Shown piece by piece: positions 10,321 through 21,339 of a stretch of 64,000 bases of DNA. Source of the DNA: Uranotaenia lowii. Lineage: Eukaryota > Arthropoda > Insecta > Diptera > Culicidae. The stretch lies in assembly GCF_029784155.1 (NCBI RefSeq), contig NC_073691.1, positions 65,416,839 through 65,480,838 of the forward strand, given 5' to 3'. The notes under the pieces are model-generated. The model had not been told where the DNA came from. It did no database searches and saw only the letters and a program-made list of their open reading frames with translations. Position numbers and translations under genes: made by a program. Positions within the stretch are counted from its first letter, which is position 1, and every line of letters begins with the position of its first letter.

Positions 10321-11960
10321 ATATCCTTTGATACAACTTCAATCCATGAATCAATAATTTCCCACACGAGAAAATGTTGAATAAAATATGATTTTGGTTA
10401 TTATACACTAGGGAATTCAAAGATATGGACTTATGAGCTCAAACGTTTTAAATGAAAATAGTACACTTGTTGTTTAAAAGAAGAATATTACAAGAAATAT
10501 TTAATTTATTCCTCGTTTGCTGACCTCTTTCGTATCAGCCCAAGGTCAAAACAACGAAATGTTTATGATTATCATTCTGCATATTTACTTTTGAGAAAGC
10601 AAATAGTTAAAATAAGTTTTTGATAATAATGAATCTATGAATTCAAAAATGTTTTTTATAACTTGATATCTTGTTATTGTTCTGGTATATTTTTCTAAAT
10701 AGGTTTTTGGAAATATCGTATTTTTTATCAATTAAGTTTATGACATTCATTTCTCATTGTGAATTGTGGTCGAAGGATTTTAATTCTAAAATAAAATCTT
10801 GCAATGTGATTCTGGTGTCTGGAGCATTTGGAACTCAACTTTGCACTTGAATTTCAAGCTTGCATATTAACTACATTTTTACCTAAATTTAATCTGAAAC
10901 GAATAAAATAAAACTTAAGCCATTCATTCCGAATCGTGACAAATTTGCAACGAAGAATGAACGAAAAAAGTGAAAAATTGTTTTTTTTTATGAAACATTA
11001 TTAATATTTTTTTTAAATGATTCAAAAAAAAGAAATATGGGAGCAATTTCTGATAACGAAATTCACACTTTTCCCATTTCAAATCAAGGTTTTAAATCTT
11101 TTCGAGAGCTATGAGTAATTTCAACTTCTGGAAATTGTTACATAAGTTTTTTTTTGCCTCTAAGGGATTGATCATTCGAATAGAAGGAAAATTCCAGAAA
11201 AAGAAAAAAAAATCAGTCCTATAGAAATTTAGGAATTTGTCAAAATTTCAAGAAAGTTTTAAAACCAAATTAATCTTAGGTATTTTTAGTCAAATTCTGA
11301 AATTGGATTGTAATTTAATGTTTGTTAGCATTGTGTGAATTATTTGGAAACCACTAACCACATTGACGATATGATTTGTGTGAATCTTAAATTGGCCAAA
11401 CATCACCCCAAGATTTTGTTTAGATAATTGCCGCCTGATTCAACGCTCCCATTAGAGTGTATAAATCCTTAAGATTTTATATTCGATATTTATTTTGCAG
11501 TGTTGCATTTTTTCATATGTGATGTAAAATATATTAAACTGAAAATCGAAACCAAAATTCAAATTATAATTTTTGAACTTAAAATAAACACATCTCCATG
11601 ACTTTATAATACTATGTACTATTTTCGAGCTTCAAAACTAACACAAGGGAACAACATTTTTAGTGCCTGTATTTCAAAATCTGAAGATTTTGGCGTTCAG
11701 ACTCGAAACTTCTGTTGGATTTCGTCTATCACTTCTTGTTTTGGTGATATGACGTTGAACATGACATTTTAAAATGAATAAATTTTTAAAGATATCTTGC
11801 TTTGATAAATAAATAATCATCAACCTAGTTAAAAACAAAAACTGATTTTGAATCTATCTATTATATTTCATTCAATTAAAGATTCAGATTTGGACTAAAA
11901 ATACCAGTTTCAGCGATACAGTGCTATAAAGAACTTAATTCTCTAATTTTGAGATATTTT
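10321..11960. other. AT-rich intron sequence, nothing recognised
   Basis: About 1.6 kb of AT-rich DNA between the microsatellite and the SINE. I found no element termini, RNA genes or exon-like segment. Confidence 0.45.
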
Positions 11961-11979
11961 TTTTACAATTATTAATAAT

Positions 11980-12363
11980 TTTTTTTGTAGAGAAATGAAT
12001 CCAACTTACTGTAAGATGAAATGATGGGAATAGAAATAGACCAAGAAAAATGATTATGATCACATGGGAGAACTATTCCCTTCATTCCGATAGACAACGA
12101 CACTCAACCAGTATAATATTCATACGCCAGGTTGGTCTCCTGTAGTAGAATGTTAATACATGGGCCCCGGAGAGGCGCAAGATGTGGGTTCAAGTCTCAC
12201 CGGGAGACAAGGCGAATTTTTTTTTCGCATGTTTTTCAACATCGATTTTCTCTTATCTAGTCCCTGAAATTTCATCTAAGTTGGATTCATTTCTCTACAA
12301 AAAAAGTTTCGCTGACTGAATGTTTGAGTCAAGACCCATCTCTGGGTCGCAATTTAAAAAAAA
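11980..12363 (+). mobile_element. tRNA-derived SINE with 13-bp target duplications and an internal inverted repeat
   Basis: The element is bounded by identical 13-bp repeats AATTATTAATAAT at 11967-11979 and 12364-12376, and ends in a poly-A tail, as expected of retroposition. It starts with a T run, then TGTAGAGAAATGAATCC (11986-12008 with six more bases). The exact reverse complement of this 23-mer lies at 12277-12299. Between these arms sits a tRNA-like sequence (12135-12208). The 3' part has a small hairpin GACCCATCTCTGGGTC before the A tail. The combination of a Pol III head, A tail and long duplications supports a SINE. The inverted arms are more typical of DNA elements. Confidence 0.7.
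12135..12208 (+). tRNA. tRNA-like sequence inside the SINE (pseudogene)
   Basis: The 74 nt have a 7-bp acceptor stem (GTCTCCT with GGGAGAC, one G.T pair), a TψC arm with GTGGG/CTCAC, and a B-box GGTTCAAGTCT at 12187-12197. The anticodon arm is poor: a 3-bp GCC/GGC stem around a 7-base loop CCGGAGA that lacks U33. This argues for a pseudogene or SINE head rather than a working tRNA. Position 34-36 would read GGA. Confidence 0.45.
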
Positions 12364-12589
12364 AATTATTAATAATATCATTAAAGAATGGTTTTGAATA
12401 TTTGATTTGAAGATTTTAATTCATTTGACATTTTTTTAAACTGCAAATGGATTTGACTAATGCTTTGAAAAATATTTAAGATTCAATTCAAGTTTAAAAG
12501 TTTCCTTGAATTTTGTAAAATTTCCTCTATTTTGCAGAAAAAACGAACAAAATAAAGACTTCTATTATATTTTTCTCAGTCTGGTCTTC

Positions 12590-13080
12590 TACTCGTTTAG
12601 CCCTCTTAACCAATACCATGTATTTTTTGTCATTTACAGCATTTTAAACGTTAGTGGAAATCGCCATCTTGGATTTCAAGATAGCGTCAGAATGCGGAAT
12701 AAATTCGACTTCTTCTAGTTCAGCCCTTTCACCCAACACCACTTTCGTGGGGATTTTATGCGATTCTCAGTGACTAACAGCATTTTAAAGATCAGTGGAA
12801 GCGGCTATTATGGATTCCAAGATGGCATCAGGAAGCGAAATTTGTCATGGAATATTCAGAGGTTAACAACATTTTAAACTAAAGCGGAAGCCGCCATCTT
12901 GGATTTCAAGAGTTTCAGAAAGAGAAATTCGACCTCTTCTTTTTTAGCTCTTTCACCCAATACCCATATTGTGGGGGTTTCATGAGATTTTCAGTCCTTT
13001 AAAACATATTGAAGTTATGTGGAAGTCACTATCTTGAATTTCAAGATGGCGCCAAACATCGAAATTTGACTTCAACTCAT
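12590..13080 (+). repeat. Diverged tandem repeat with GCCATCTTGGATTTCAAGATGGC palindrome-like motif
   Basis: Three to four units of about 120-150 bp share 'cagccctttcacccaa', 'cattttaaa', 'gtggaag' and a near-palindrome of the type gccatcttgg...caagatggc (near 12663, 12803, 12891, 13027). The same unit occurs in the Harbinger-like element at 43157-45949 (near 45339 and 45477, and inverted near 43451). It is probably part of a dispersed element. Ends not defined. Confidence 0.6.
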
Positions 13081-13585
13081 GGTATTTATCATTCCACCGG
13101 ACATTCACAACCAATCCTTTATTTATTTCATTTTAAAATTCTGTCCTCATTTACTATACTAATGATCAGATCAACAACTCAGAAATTAGGAACCCATCTT
13201 AGGCGTGTTATTTATATGTCTCTTTAAAAAACTAATAAGCCATTTATCTGATCATAATAAAGCAATTTTTCATTGAATAGACTAACGCCATGTAGGTTGC
13301 AAAATCGAAGGGCACATAATGAAACCATGTTGATTGATTGACAATGTCAGTATTTGAAAATATTTTTTAGGCCTGTTTGCGATGTTTTTATGTCATGTTT
13401 TATAGTAATATTTATTGAAAACTGTATTTCGCGAAATATTTTTTATTTTATTATGTCCCATTTAAATAAATATTTCATTGATATTTTATTATTCTAAAAA
13501 TTTGACAAGGCGCATTAATTTTAAGATACTATTTCATACACATTTTACCTAACATCTTGACTGGCAGTAGAAAATATGTTGATAA
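13081..13585. other. AT-rich intron spacer, nothing recognised
   Basis: No recognisable element or gene lies between the tandem repeat and the Tc1/mariner element. Confidence 0.4.
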
Positions 13586-14888
13586 AGGGTGATACGGTCA
13601 AAATTTGGTCAAGGGAAAACGCGTGTAAATCGGTGAAATCGTTTATTTAAAAAATCTAATTAAATTTCTTTTTCAAGTTTAATTAGTATAAAATTCAGGA
13701 AAATATTCAGTTAGGCTTCCGCTTTTCCAAATCCGAATTGCCGGGCCTTACGTTTAACCCCTGCCATCAGATTTTGTACAGCCACCTCGTCCACCTTCTT
13801 CGCCACAGAAAGCCAGTTTTCCTTGAACTGCTGCTTGTCCTTAGCAGTTTTTGGTCTTCTTTAGGTTCCGCTTGACAATAGCCCAGTATTTCTCAATTGG
13901 GCGGAGCTCTGGCGTGTTGGGAGGGTTCTTGTCCTTGGGAACCACCTGCACGTTGTTAGCGGCGTACCACTCCATGGCCTTTTTACCGTAAAGGCAAGAT
14001 GCCAAATCCGGCCAAAACAGTACGGAACAACCGTGTTTCTTCAGGAAAGGCAGCAGACGTTTATTCAAACACTCTTTCACGTAAATTTCTTGGTTGACAG
14101 TCCCGGAAGCTATGAAAATGCTGCTTTTCAAGCCACAGGTACAGATGCCAGATGGCTTGCCAAACCACATATTTCTTCGCGAATTTTGACAGTTTCATGT
14201 GCTTGAAAATATCTGCTACCTTTCCCCTTCCTTTTACCGTATAAAACTCCTGTCCCGGAAGCTGCTTGTAGTCGGCTTTGACGTAGGTTTCGTCGTCCAT
14301 TACCACGCAGTCAAACTTCATCAGCATCGTCGTGTACAGCCTTCAGGATCGCGCTTTGGCCGTCGTATTTTGTTTATCATCGCGATTTGGAGTCACTACC
14401 TTCCTGTAAGTCGATAATCCGGCTCGTTTTTGGCTCGATGCACGGTTGTAGACAATACACCCAGCTTATTTGCGGCATCTCGGAGAGAGAGGTTAGGGTT
14501 TCGCTTGAAACTACCGGCAACTCTCTTTGTCGTCTCAGCGGCTTCCGGTTTTCGATTTCCCCCCGATCCAGACTTCCAGACGACAAACGTTCCCCAAACA
14601 CTTCAATTACATTTGTAACGGTTGATTTGGAAACTTTTAGCGATTTTGCCAGCTTTGCATGCGAGTAGCTCGGATTTTCGCGATGCGCGAGCAAAATTTT
14701 GATACGCTGCTCTTCTTCCTTGGCGGGATTTTGACAACTGAAGAGTGAATTCCAAAATCAAAATAGGAGCAACATTCTACATACACACACACACCTTCAA
14801 AATGGGGGGTGTTCAGGTTTTTTAAATGCAAAATTGAAAGAAATACGTCAAGATGATATTGACCAAATTTTGACCGTTTCCTCTTTTA
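13586..14888 (-). pseudogene. ITmD37E-type Tc1/mariner transposon, decayed transposase
   Basis: The terminal inverted repeats read GGGTGATACGGTCAAAATT at the left and AATTTTGACCGTTTCCTC at the right. The transposase is on the minus strand in several broken frames: an N-terminal helix-turn-helix region with 'YSHAKLAKSLKVSKSTVTNV' (about 14560-14690), then the first aspartate motif VVMDDETYVKAD (about 14265-14300), then LFWPDLASC (about 14005) and LRPIEKYWAIVKRNL (about 13865-13910). Between the second catalytic D and the E I count 37 residues, i.e. DD37E, the class found in mosquitoes. Frameshifts separate these blocks, so the copy is dead although all three catalytic residues remain. A TA precedes the left end. 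Confidence 0.85.
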
Positions 14889-14889
14889 A

Positions 14890-17390
14890 TATGGTTGCTT
14901 ATTTGTTATTAATTTTACTACATCAGCCTATTGTTTTTTACCGGGATTGGATGATCGGAAATTTCGGGGATTATTAACTAAACTTAATTAGCTGGACAAA
15001 CGTATACCTAATATTCCTCAGAAAATGAAATTGAAAACTGTAGCGCGACGGTTCGGATCAACTTTAGAACGTTTATTCCCTTTAGACGGTACGAGACACA
15101 GAGCAATGGGACAAAAATGCGGTTGTTCTACTCTACCTAGGTTCGGTATGGGATGCTTCAAGTGGCGCCAAATTAAGGCAGCTATTTTTGGAGCGCGAGA
15201 GACTGACTGGTTGTTTGATGAATGACGGTGTTCTCTAATCGGGATTTTAGATTATTGGATTTTTGTTCAAACACATATGTTAGTTGAATTCTTATTATCG
15301 GTTGGCATTTGGAAAATGTTTCAGTATTTCAACTTCAACCACAGTTCTTGTAATGATTTTCAAAAAATTTCTGAATCAATTTTTATATATAAAGATATAT
15401 TTAGAGTCAATAATTGATCGCTGTCCTCATATGATGAATTTAAAGGAATGGAACTTGTAGTCTCGAATAATAAATTCGTTCATTCACGCACGGAAATGCA
15501 CAATTATTTCCATTAGCCACGACCTTATCCATCAGTTCCCAATTCGGTAACCTTCATTTCGAGCTCTTTACACCGCTTAGTTAAATAAGGGGACAAAATT
15601 GGTAGAACGTGTTTAAAATATGTTTTATTGAATAAAATAACTTAGATTGATGTATAGGTTTTATCGAACAATTATCAATTAAACTTTGTTGAGATCAAAG
15701 ACTGGCTTTTTTTAATCATTCAGCTTTCAATACTTTACAATAATTAAAATAAACACACAATTGAGAGTATTTAACAAACAAATTCCAATAAAATTTCCTA
15801 AGAAACTTTAAAAATTTATATTAATGTTTGAACAGTTTTATTAGACCTATTTTATTAAATCCTTGCATTTCAAAATAATGAACTTGAAACGTCTTCACTA
15901 TATGTATATCTGCCAATAAACACGTTGCAACGTCTTCTTCAATTACTCAACCATGATGGTTACGTGAATCAACAATTCAAAACCTCACCGCTAACCTTGA
16001 AACCAAATTCAACAAAAGAAAGTAAAATTGGTTAATTGACGAGGAGCAATCAATCAGCGGAGGGGTTGCGGTTTGCCTATTAGGTGGTACCGTGTAATGA
16101 ATGGCAAATCGATTGATTGCGATGCATCATTTTGGGTTATTAAATATTTTACGATCATAGGGTAATTGATTGATGGAAGATGTTAGAATGAATTACGTAC
16201 AATGTATATTTTATTAAAGCTTAACAAATTTAATGCAATAATTTTTTACAGATTTCTTAAAAATAAGGCAATATGATTGTTATATCCTTTTATGTAAACA
16301 AAGTCGTTACAATAAATTGTTTCCATTCAAACGCTGATACTTAAACGTTAATCATCCCAACTGAAATAATCGCGATTTCTCGTAAGCATTTCCATGAGAA
16401 AGCCAGTTAATTACAACTTCAATAAACGGCTAGAAGCCTCAAGTGTGAGAGAGGCCCGGAATCGAAATTATTTCGTTCCTCGGTGGAAAACACGTGTCGA
16501 GAGTGATCTGAAAAGCACTCACAACATAGCACAACAATCCCAATACGGCAGGTGGGCTGGTACCCATTGAGGGTTTCATAGAAGGCGTTAAGCATTCCAA
16601 GCCGAGAAAACCGCGGCAACAGTAGTGCGAATTTTGCCAACCTTTGAACTTGACTGCTTCCAGTAAGTGAGTAAGTGAGTGAGTGAGTTTGTAAATGAGC
16701 GAGAAGCTGTTTATTCGGATAAATTAACTGCAGCGGCATCAACTACCCAGTCAAGTGTAGCATAAAAGGTCAAGATCAGATCATCGTTACGTGAAGGGGA
16801 AATGAATTTCGCGCTTTGCGGAGTGGGCAATTAACTGTGGAGGGTAGAATGCCTTTTCATCTTTATGACCGCGTACATTTATGATCTCCAGTCACGGCTT
16901 TGCGCATTATCGCACTATTTAAGTGCTTGATCTGTAAAGTTCAATAGCTCCTTTTGAGGGTACAAGATAATGCGTGATATAACACCGAAGAGATCATTCA
17001 TTCTTTTTTGGTTTGCGTATCTTAAAATAAAGATACGATAATGATTCAAATAATGATGGTTGGTAATAGTTCTTATACCATTTTGAAAATTCATTTTCGA
17101 GATAAGCAGTTACGAAAATAGAACATTCTACAGCTTTGAGTTACATTGCTTAAAAAATGCAAAAAAATCGAAAATTGACTTAAATTAGCAAATCAGATTT
17201 GTTAATTAACTTGTAAGCAACTATATGCTCTGGCAAGGTTTTTGAAACTGCGGCAACAAGATCTCAATTTTTGGCATATTTCAAAAGCCGCCACTACAGC
17301 AAGCTTGCCGAAATCACAGAAAAATTTATAAATTTTCAGAGCTTTGAGCAAATTTTTGGCACAATTTTATTTTTTAAACTCATTTGAGTA
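14890..17390. other. Intron sequence with a GC-richer island, no gene recognised
   Basis: Two GC-richer stretches stand out. 15025-15235 ('gcgcgacggttcgg', 'tggcgccaaattaagg') might be a retrotransposon LTR or other repeat, but I see no paired copy. 16420-16900 looks single-copy and ends in a 'gtgagtgagtgag' run. Neither contains a supported exon. The rest is AT-rich. Confidence 0.35.
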
Positions 17391-17391
17391 A

Positions 17392-17425
17392 TCTATATCT
17401 ATATCTATATATATATAAATGGATT

Positions 17426-17462
<37 letters not shown>

Positions 17463-19348
17463 TCCCTATAGACTCAGAAACTACTGAACCGATTTGCGTG
17501 AAACTTGGCAGGTGGGGATATTGGAGGCCGGGGAAGGTTCCTATTATGGTTTGAGACACCTCCCCCTAACAGGAAGGGGAGACAATAGACTATTTTTTGC
17601 ATAACTCGAGAACCAATCAAGCAAATGGTATCTTATTTGGCGTGGGGTGGTATTTGGGGACGGGGAATATTTCTATGAATATAAGGTATCCCTCCCTTCT
17701 CTCAGTGGGGTGATAGGAAGGGAGGAGGGGGGCTACCTTACAATTTTTCATACAACTCAAAAACTAATCAAGATATTGGAACCAAATTTGGCATGGTAAG
17801 GTATTTTGATACGAAAAATATGTTAATGATTATTTGAGACCCCTCCCTCTTTCCAGTAGAAAAGGGGAGGGGGTCTCTTTCATATTTTTATACATAACTC
17901 AAAAACTAATAAAGCAAATGGAACCAAATTTGGCATGGGAGGGCATTTGGATACGAAAAATATTTCTATGATTATCTGGGACCCCTCCCTCTTTCCATTA
18001 GGGAGATATAAAGGGGAGACTCTTTTATAATTTTCACATTATTCAATAACTAATTAAGCAAATGGAACCAAATTAGGCATGGACGGGTATTAGGGAACGT
18101 GATATATTCTTATGATTGTTTGAGACCCCTTCCTTTTTTCCAGCGGGGAGAAAAAAAAGAGGGAGGGAAGTTTCATGCATATCTCAAGAACTACAACAGA
18201 AAATGGAACCAAATTTGGCATGGAACGATATTTGGGTACGAGAAATGCTTCTATGAATATTTTGCATCCCTCACTCCTTCAAAGAGGTGGATGAAAAGGG
18301 GGAGTAGAGGTCTCCCTTACAATTTTTAGTATAACTGGAGAGTTGATCGATCAAATTGAACCATATTTGGCATGTGAGGGTATTTGGATACGAGAAACGT
18401 TTCTATTATAAATTTAGGCCCCATCTTTTTAAGCGGAAAGATATAAAGGGGGAAAGGGGGGCTTCCATACATTTTTTTTGCATAACTCGAGAATTAATCG
18501 AGCAAATGCATCCAAATTTGGCATCAAATAGCATTCGAGTACGAAAAATAATTTTTCTATGTAAAACAATTCCTTTCTTGCAGTAGGATGATAGAATTGG
18601 GAATATAGGAAGTGAAGAAGAGGCTTACATTCAACTTTATTTTTTACAAAATCCGAGAAATGGACAAATTTTAAATGTGGAAAATCATTTTGGTATGATT
18701 CTATGATTATCTGACACACCATCGTAAGTACATAGGAGGAGGGAGGTGAGTCCAATACAATTTTTTAGCATAAGTTCTCAATTTATGCTAACGAAGCCAA
18801 GAAATGGAAACAAATATGGCATGGAAAGGTACTTGGCTACGAGATATGTTTCTACGTTTGTTATAGACACTTACGCTTAACAGTATAGAGAGGGGAAGAA
18901 AGGAGGAGGCTCCATATACATTTTGTTGTAAAGCTTAAAAACTTATCAACCAATGGAACAATATTTGATATAGGAGGATTTTTGGGAATGAAATGGTGAT
19001 GATTATTAAAGATCACGACCTCCATTCAGCAGGGGGTGAAGGAAAGGACAGAGGAGGCGGCTCTCTTACCAGTTTTTTAGCTTAAAACCAGAACATATCA
19101 AGCAAAAACAACCGTACTTTATAAGTTAGATTGTATGCGTACGATTTATTTGAGCCCTCCAGATAGATTAAATTTATCTTTGTGTTACAATTCGAAACTC
19201 CAGCTGCAGCTCTTTTTTTTAGTGATAGCTTATGAATTATTTTATAATTTGATTTAAAATAATGCCAAGAAATCAATAAAAATCTGAATAATTTTTGAAA
19301 GTATCATTTGATTTTGAAAGGTGTAGCAAAGCACACCGGGTCAGCTAG
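17392..19348 (+). mobile_element. Non-autonomous Helitron with about 11 internal tandem units
   Basis: It begins TCTATATCTATATC directly after an A (17391) and ends CTAG directly before a T (19349), the A|TC...CTAG|T arrangement of Helitrons. Eight bases before CTAG is a hairpin: GTGTAGC AAA GCACAC, pairing with one bulged A (19321-19336). After the start comes a (GTCT)n run and 'ttccctatagactcag'. The interior consists of units of about 130-150 bp, each with 'ggaaccaaatttggcatg', 'gatacgaaaaat' and an oligopyrimidine block followed by an oligopurine block ('cccctccctc...aggggag'). No Rep/helicase is encoded, so it depends on other copies. Confidence 0.85.
17427..17460 (+). repeat. (GTCT)n microsatellite inside the Helitron 5' end
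   Basis: A run of TCTG/GTCT tetramers just inside the Helitron start. A shorter version (ACAGACAGAC, inverted) appears in the fragment at 1-520. Confidence 0.9.
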
Positions 19349-19924
19349 TAAGATAATAAATGTTGATACCTATCAGGAATTTAGATTTTTGTCTCTAATT
19401 GATGGGAATTGTATAACATCGGTTGAGTGTACTGTTATTTCTCAATCAAATTAGATAAAATTACACAATTTGTTAATGTTTGGCATGACTTTACTGGTGA
19501 ATTTTCTTGAAATGGACATGTCCTAAAATCCGCTTAAAGTTTAAATTATTGATCTGCTTTTAGTGGTTATAGGATTTAAAAAATGATAAAAACCCACCTC
19601 CCAAAAACTATCATTTGAATATGGTATCAATAAAAGTTGAATATATATTCAACAAATAATTACTTAAAATTGTGAATCGTGTATTAACTTCACACTGTCT
19701 ATGGTGAAGCGAGAGAAACTCAACGAAAGCAAAACGATGAACGAAAACGTCAGTTTTTTGTTTTGTGAATAAAATCAGAAAATTTGATTAAAAAAAGAAC
19801 AAAAAGCTTGTTTTTAAAGTATGACAATGGCGAAGTTGGTAAATGAACAATAAGTTCTTTCGTGAAAAGTTATTCGAATGCAGGGTAATAAAATCATGGA
19901 TTAATTGATCATTTTCTACCATGA

Positions 19925-20200
19925 TGATCGGATATTCCGATGAAAGACTCGTATCAGTTTTGGAATTCTGATTAAATACTCGGATCCTTTTCGAAATTCC
20001 GATGAAAGATTCGGATCATTTTCGTTTTTCCAATGAAAGACTCGAACTACTTCTGTTAATCCGACGAAAAACTCGGATAGTTTTTGATACAAATAGCGAT
20101 GAAAGACTCGGAAAATATTTGGTACATAAATATTCCGACGAAAAGCTTGGATTAGTGTGGTTATTTTGATGAAAGGCTCGGATCCCTCAATTATTAGGAT
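19925..20200. repeat. Minisatellite, GATGAAAGACTCGG type
   Basis: At least seven diverged units share 'ttccgatgaaagactcgga' (near 19934, 19997, 20028, 20058, 20096, 20135, 20167), at spacings of about 30-60 bp. The minus strand is open across the array (19916-20266) and would encode a repeat of F.R/RVFHR-like segments. This follows from the repeat and is not evidence of a gene. Confidence 0.7.
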
Positions 20201-20484
20201 ATGGTCTAAAAGTCGACGCTTGTTTTTTTTAATCTCTCTCTGTGCGACAACCTTTGGCTCTCCCATATGTGTATCATGACAAAATTAAATAGGCAATCAA
20301 GAATTGTCGTGTTGTTGAGAAGATAATGACAAATTTGTATGTGAAATTGTTCTGAAATTTAAAACTTGGGACAATCCGCTTCGATATGTGGGTAGTCTAG
20401 ATGGTTCCGTGATAATAATAAAAAAATATGTGATCAGATCAAGACCTATCTGAGAAGAGCTGTTCAGCTAACAATTGGAGAGTC

Positions 20485-21330
20485 CATGTTAAAAATAGTG
20501 CAGGGATACTGGGTCGCGAACATAGCCAATCTGTCCGGTTCCAGAACGACATATTTTAAAGTTATTGGATCGAAACTTGCAGCATTTGAGAAGAAAGCCC
20601 TTGACCTCAACATGAAGAGAATTCACAGGAAAATCGACTTGGGGACAAGGAGTCGTGGCCATGATCAATCTAACCGGTTTCGGAACGAAATATTTCAAAG
20701 TTGTCAGATCGAGACTTACGACATATGAGATGAAAGTGCTTGGATTCACTATGAAGGAAAATAGGGAGTAATATGTGAGAAATGAAAAGTGAGAAATGCG
20801 ACATGACATTTCACGGCTCACTTTTCAAGTCTCAATTATCTTGTCTCTTCCGACATTTTCCTTCATGTTGAGGCCAAGAGCTTTCTTCTCATATGCCGCA
20901 AGTTTCAATCCGGTAACTTTGATATATTTCGTTCCGGAACCGTCCAGATTGGCTATGGTCCCAACCCAGTGTCCCCGAATCGTTTCTCATATGGATTCCT
21001 TTCATATTGAGGCCAAGAGCTTTCTTCTCATACGCCGGAATACTCGATCCGATAACTCTGATATATTTCATTGACATTGGCCATGGCCATGACTCCTTGT
21101 CTTCCAATCTATTCTCCTGTGGATTCCCTTTATGTTAAGGCCAAGAGATTTCTCCTCATCTGCCGGAAGTCTCCATCCGATAAATTCCTATATTTCATTC
21201 CGAATCCGCCCAAATTGACCCTGGCCACGACCCAGTGTCCCCGAATTTATTCTCCTATGAATTCCCTTCATGACGAGTCCTTAAACTTTTCTGTAATATG
21301 CCGCAAGTCTCGATCCGATTGCTTTTATTG
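20485..21330. repeat. Minisatellite of about 135-bp units with an internal inversion
   Basis: On the left (20500-20760) units run forward with 'ccggttccagaacgacatatttt' and 'gagaagaaagccc'. On the right (20830-21320) they run inverted with 'gaggccaagagctttcttctcat' and 'tatatttcgttccgg'. The turning point near 20780-20830 is 'gaaaagtgagaaatg...tcacttttcaagtctc'. Units are 75-90 percent alike by eye. Frames are open in several registers because the unit length is nearly a multiple of three, but there is no recognisable protein. Confidence 0.7.
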
Positions 21331-21339
21331 GGTATTTGT

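Noticed and set aside
15025..15225. 66-codon frame in a GC-richer patch, considered as an exon
   Set aside because: No splice sites with fitting phase, and the text ('gcgcgacggttcgg') looks repeat- or LTR-like, though no second copy is present.
19916..20266. 116-codon minus-strand frame
   Set aside because: It is the translation of the GATGAAAGACTCGG minisatellite.
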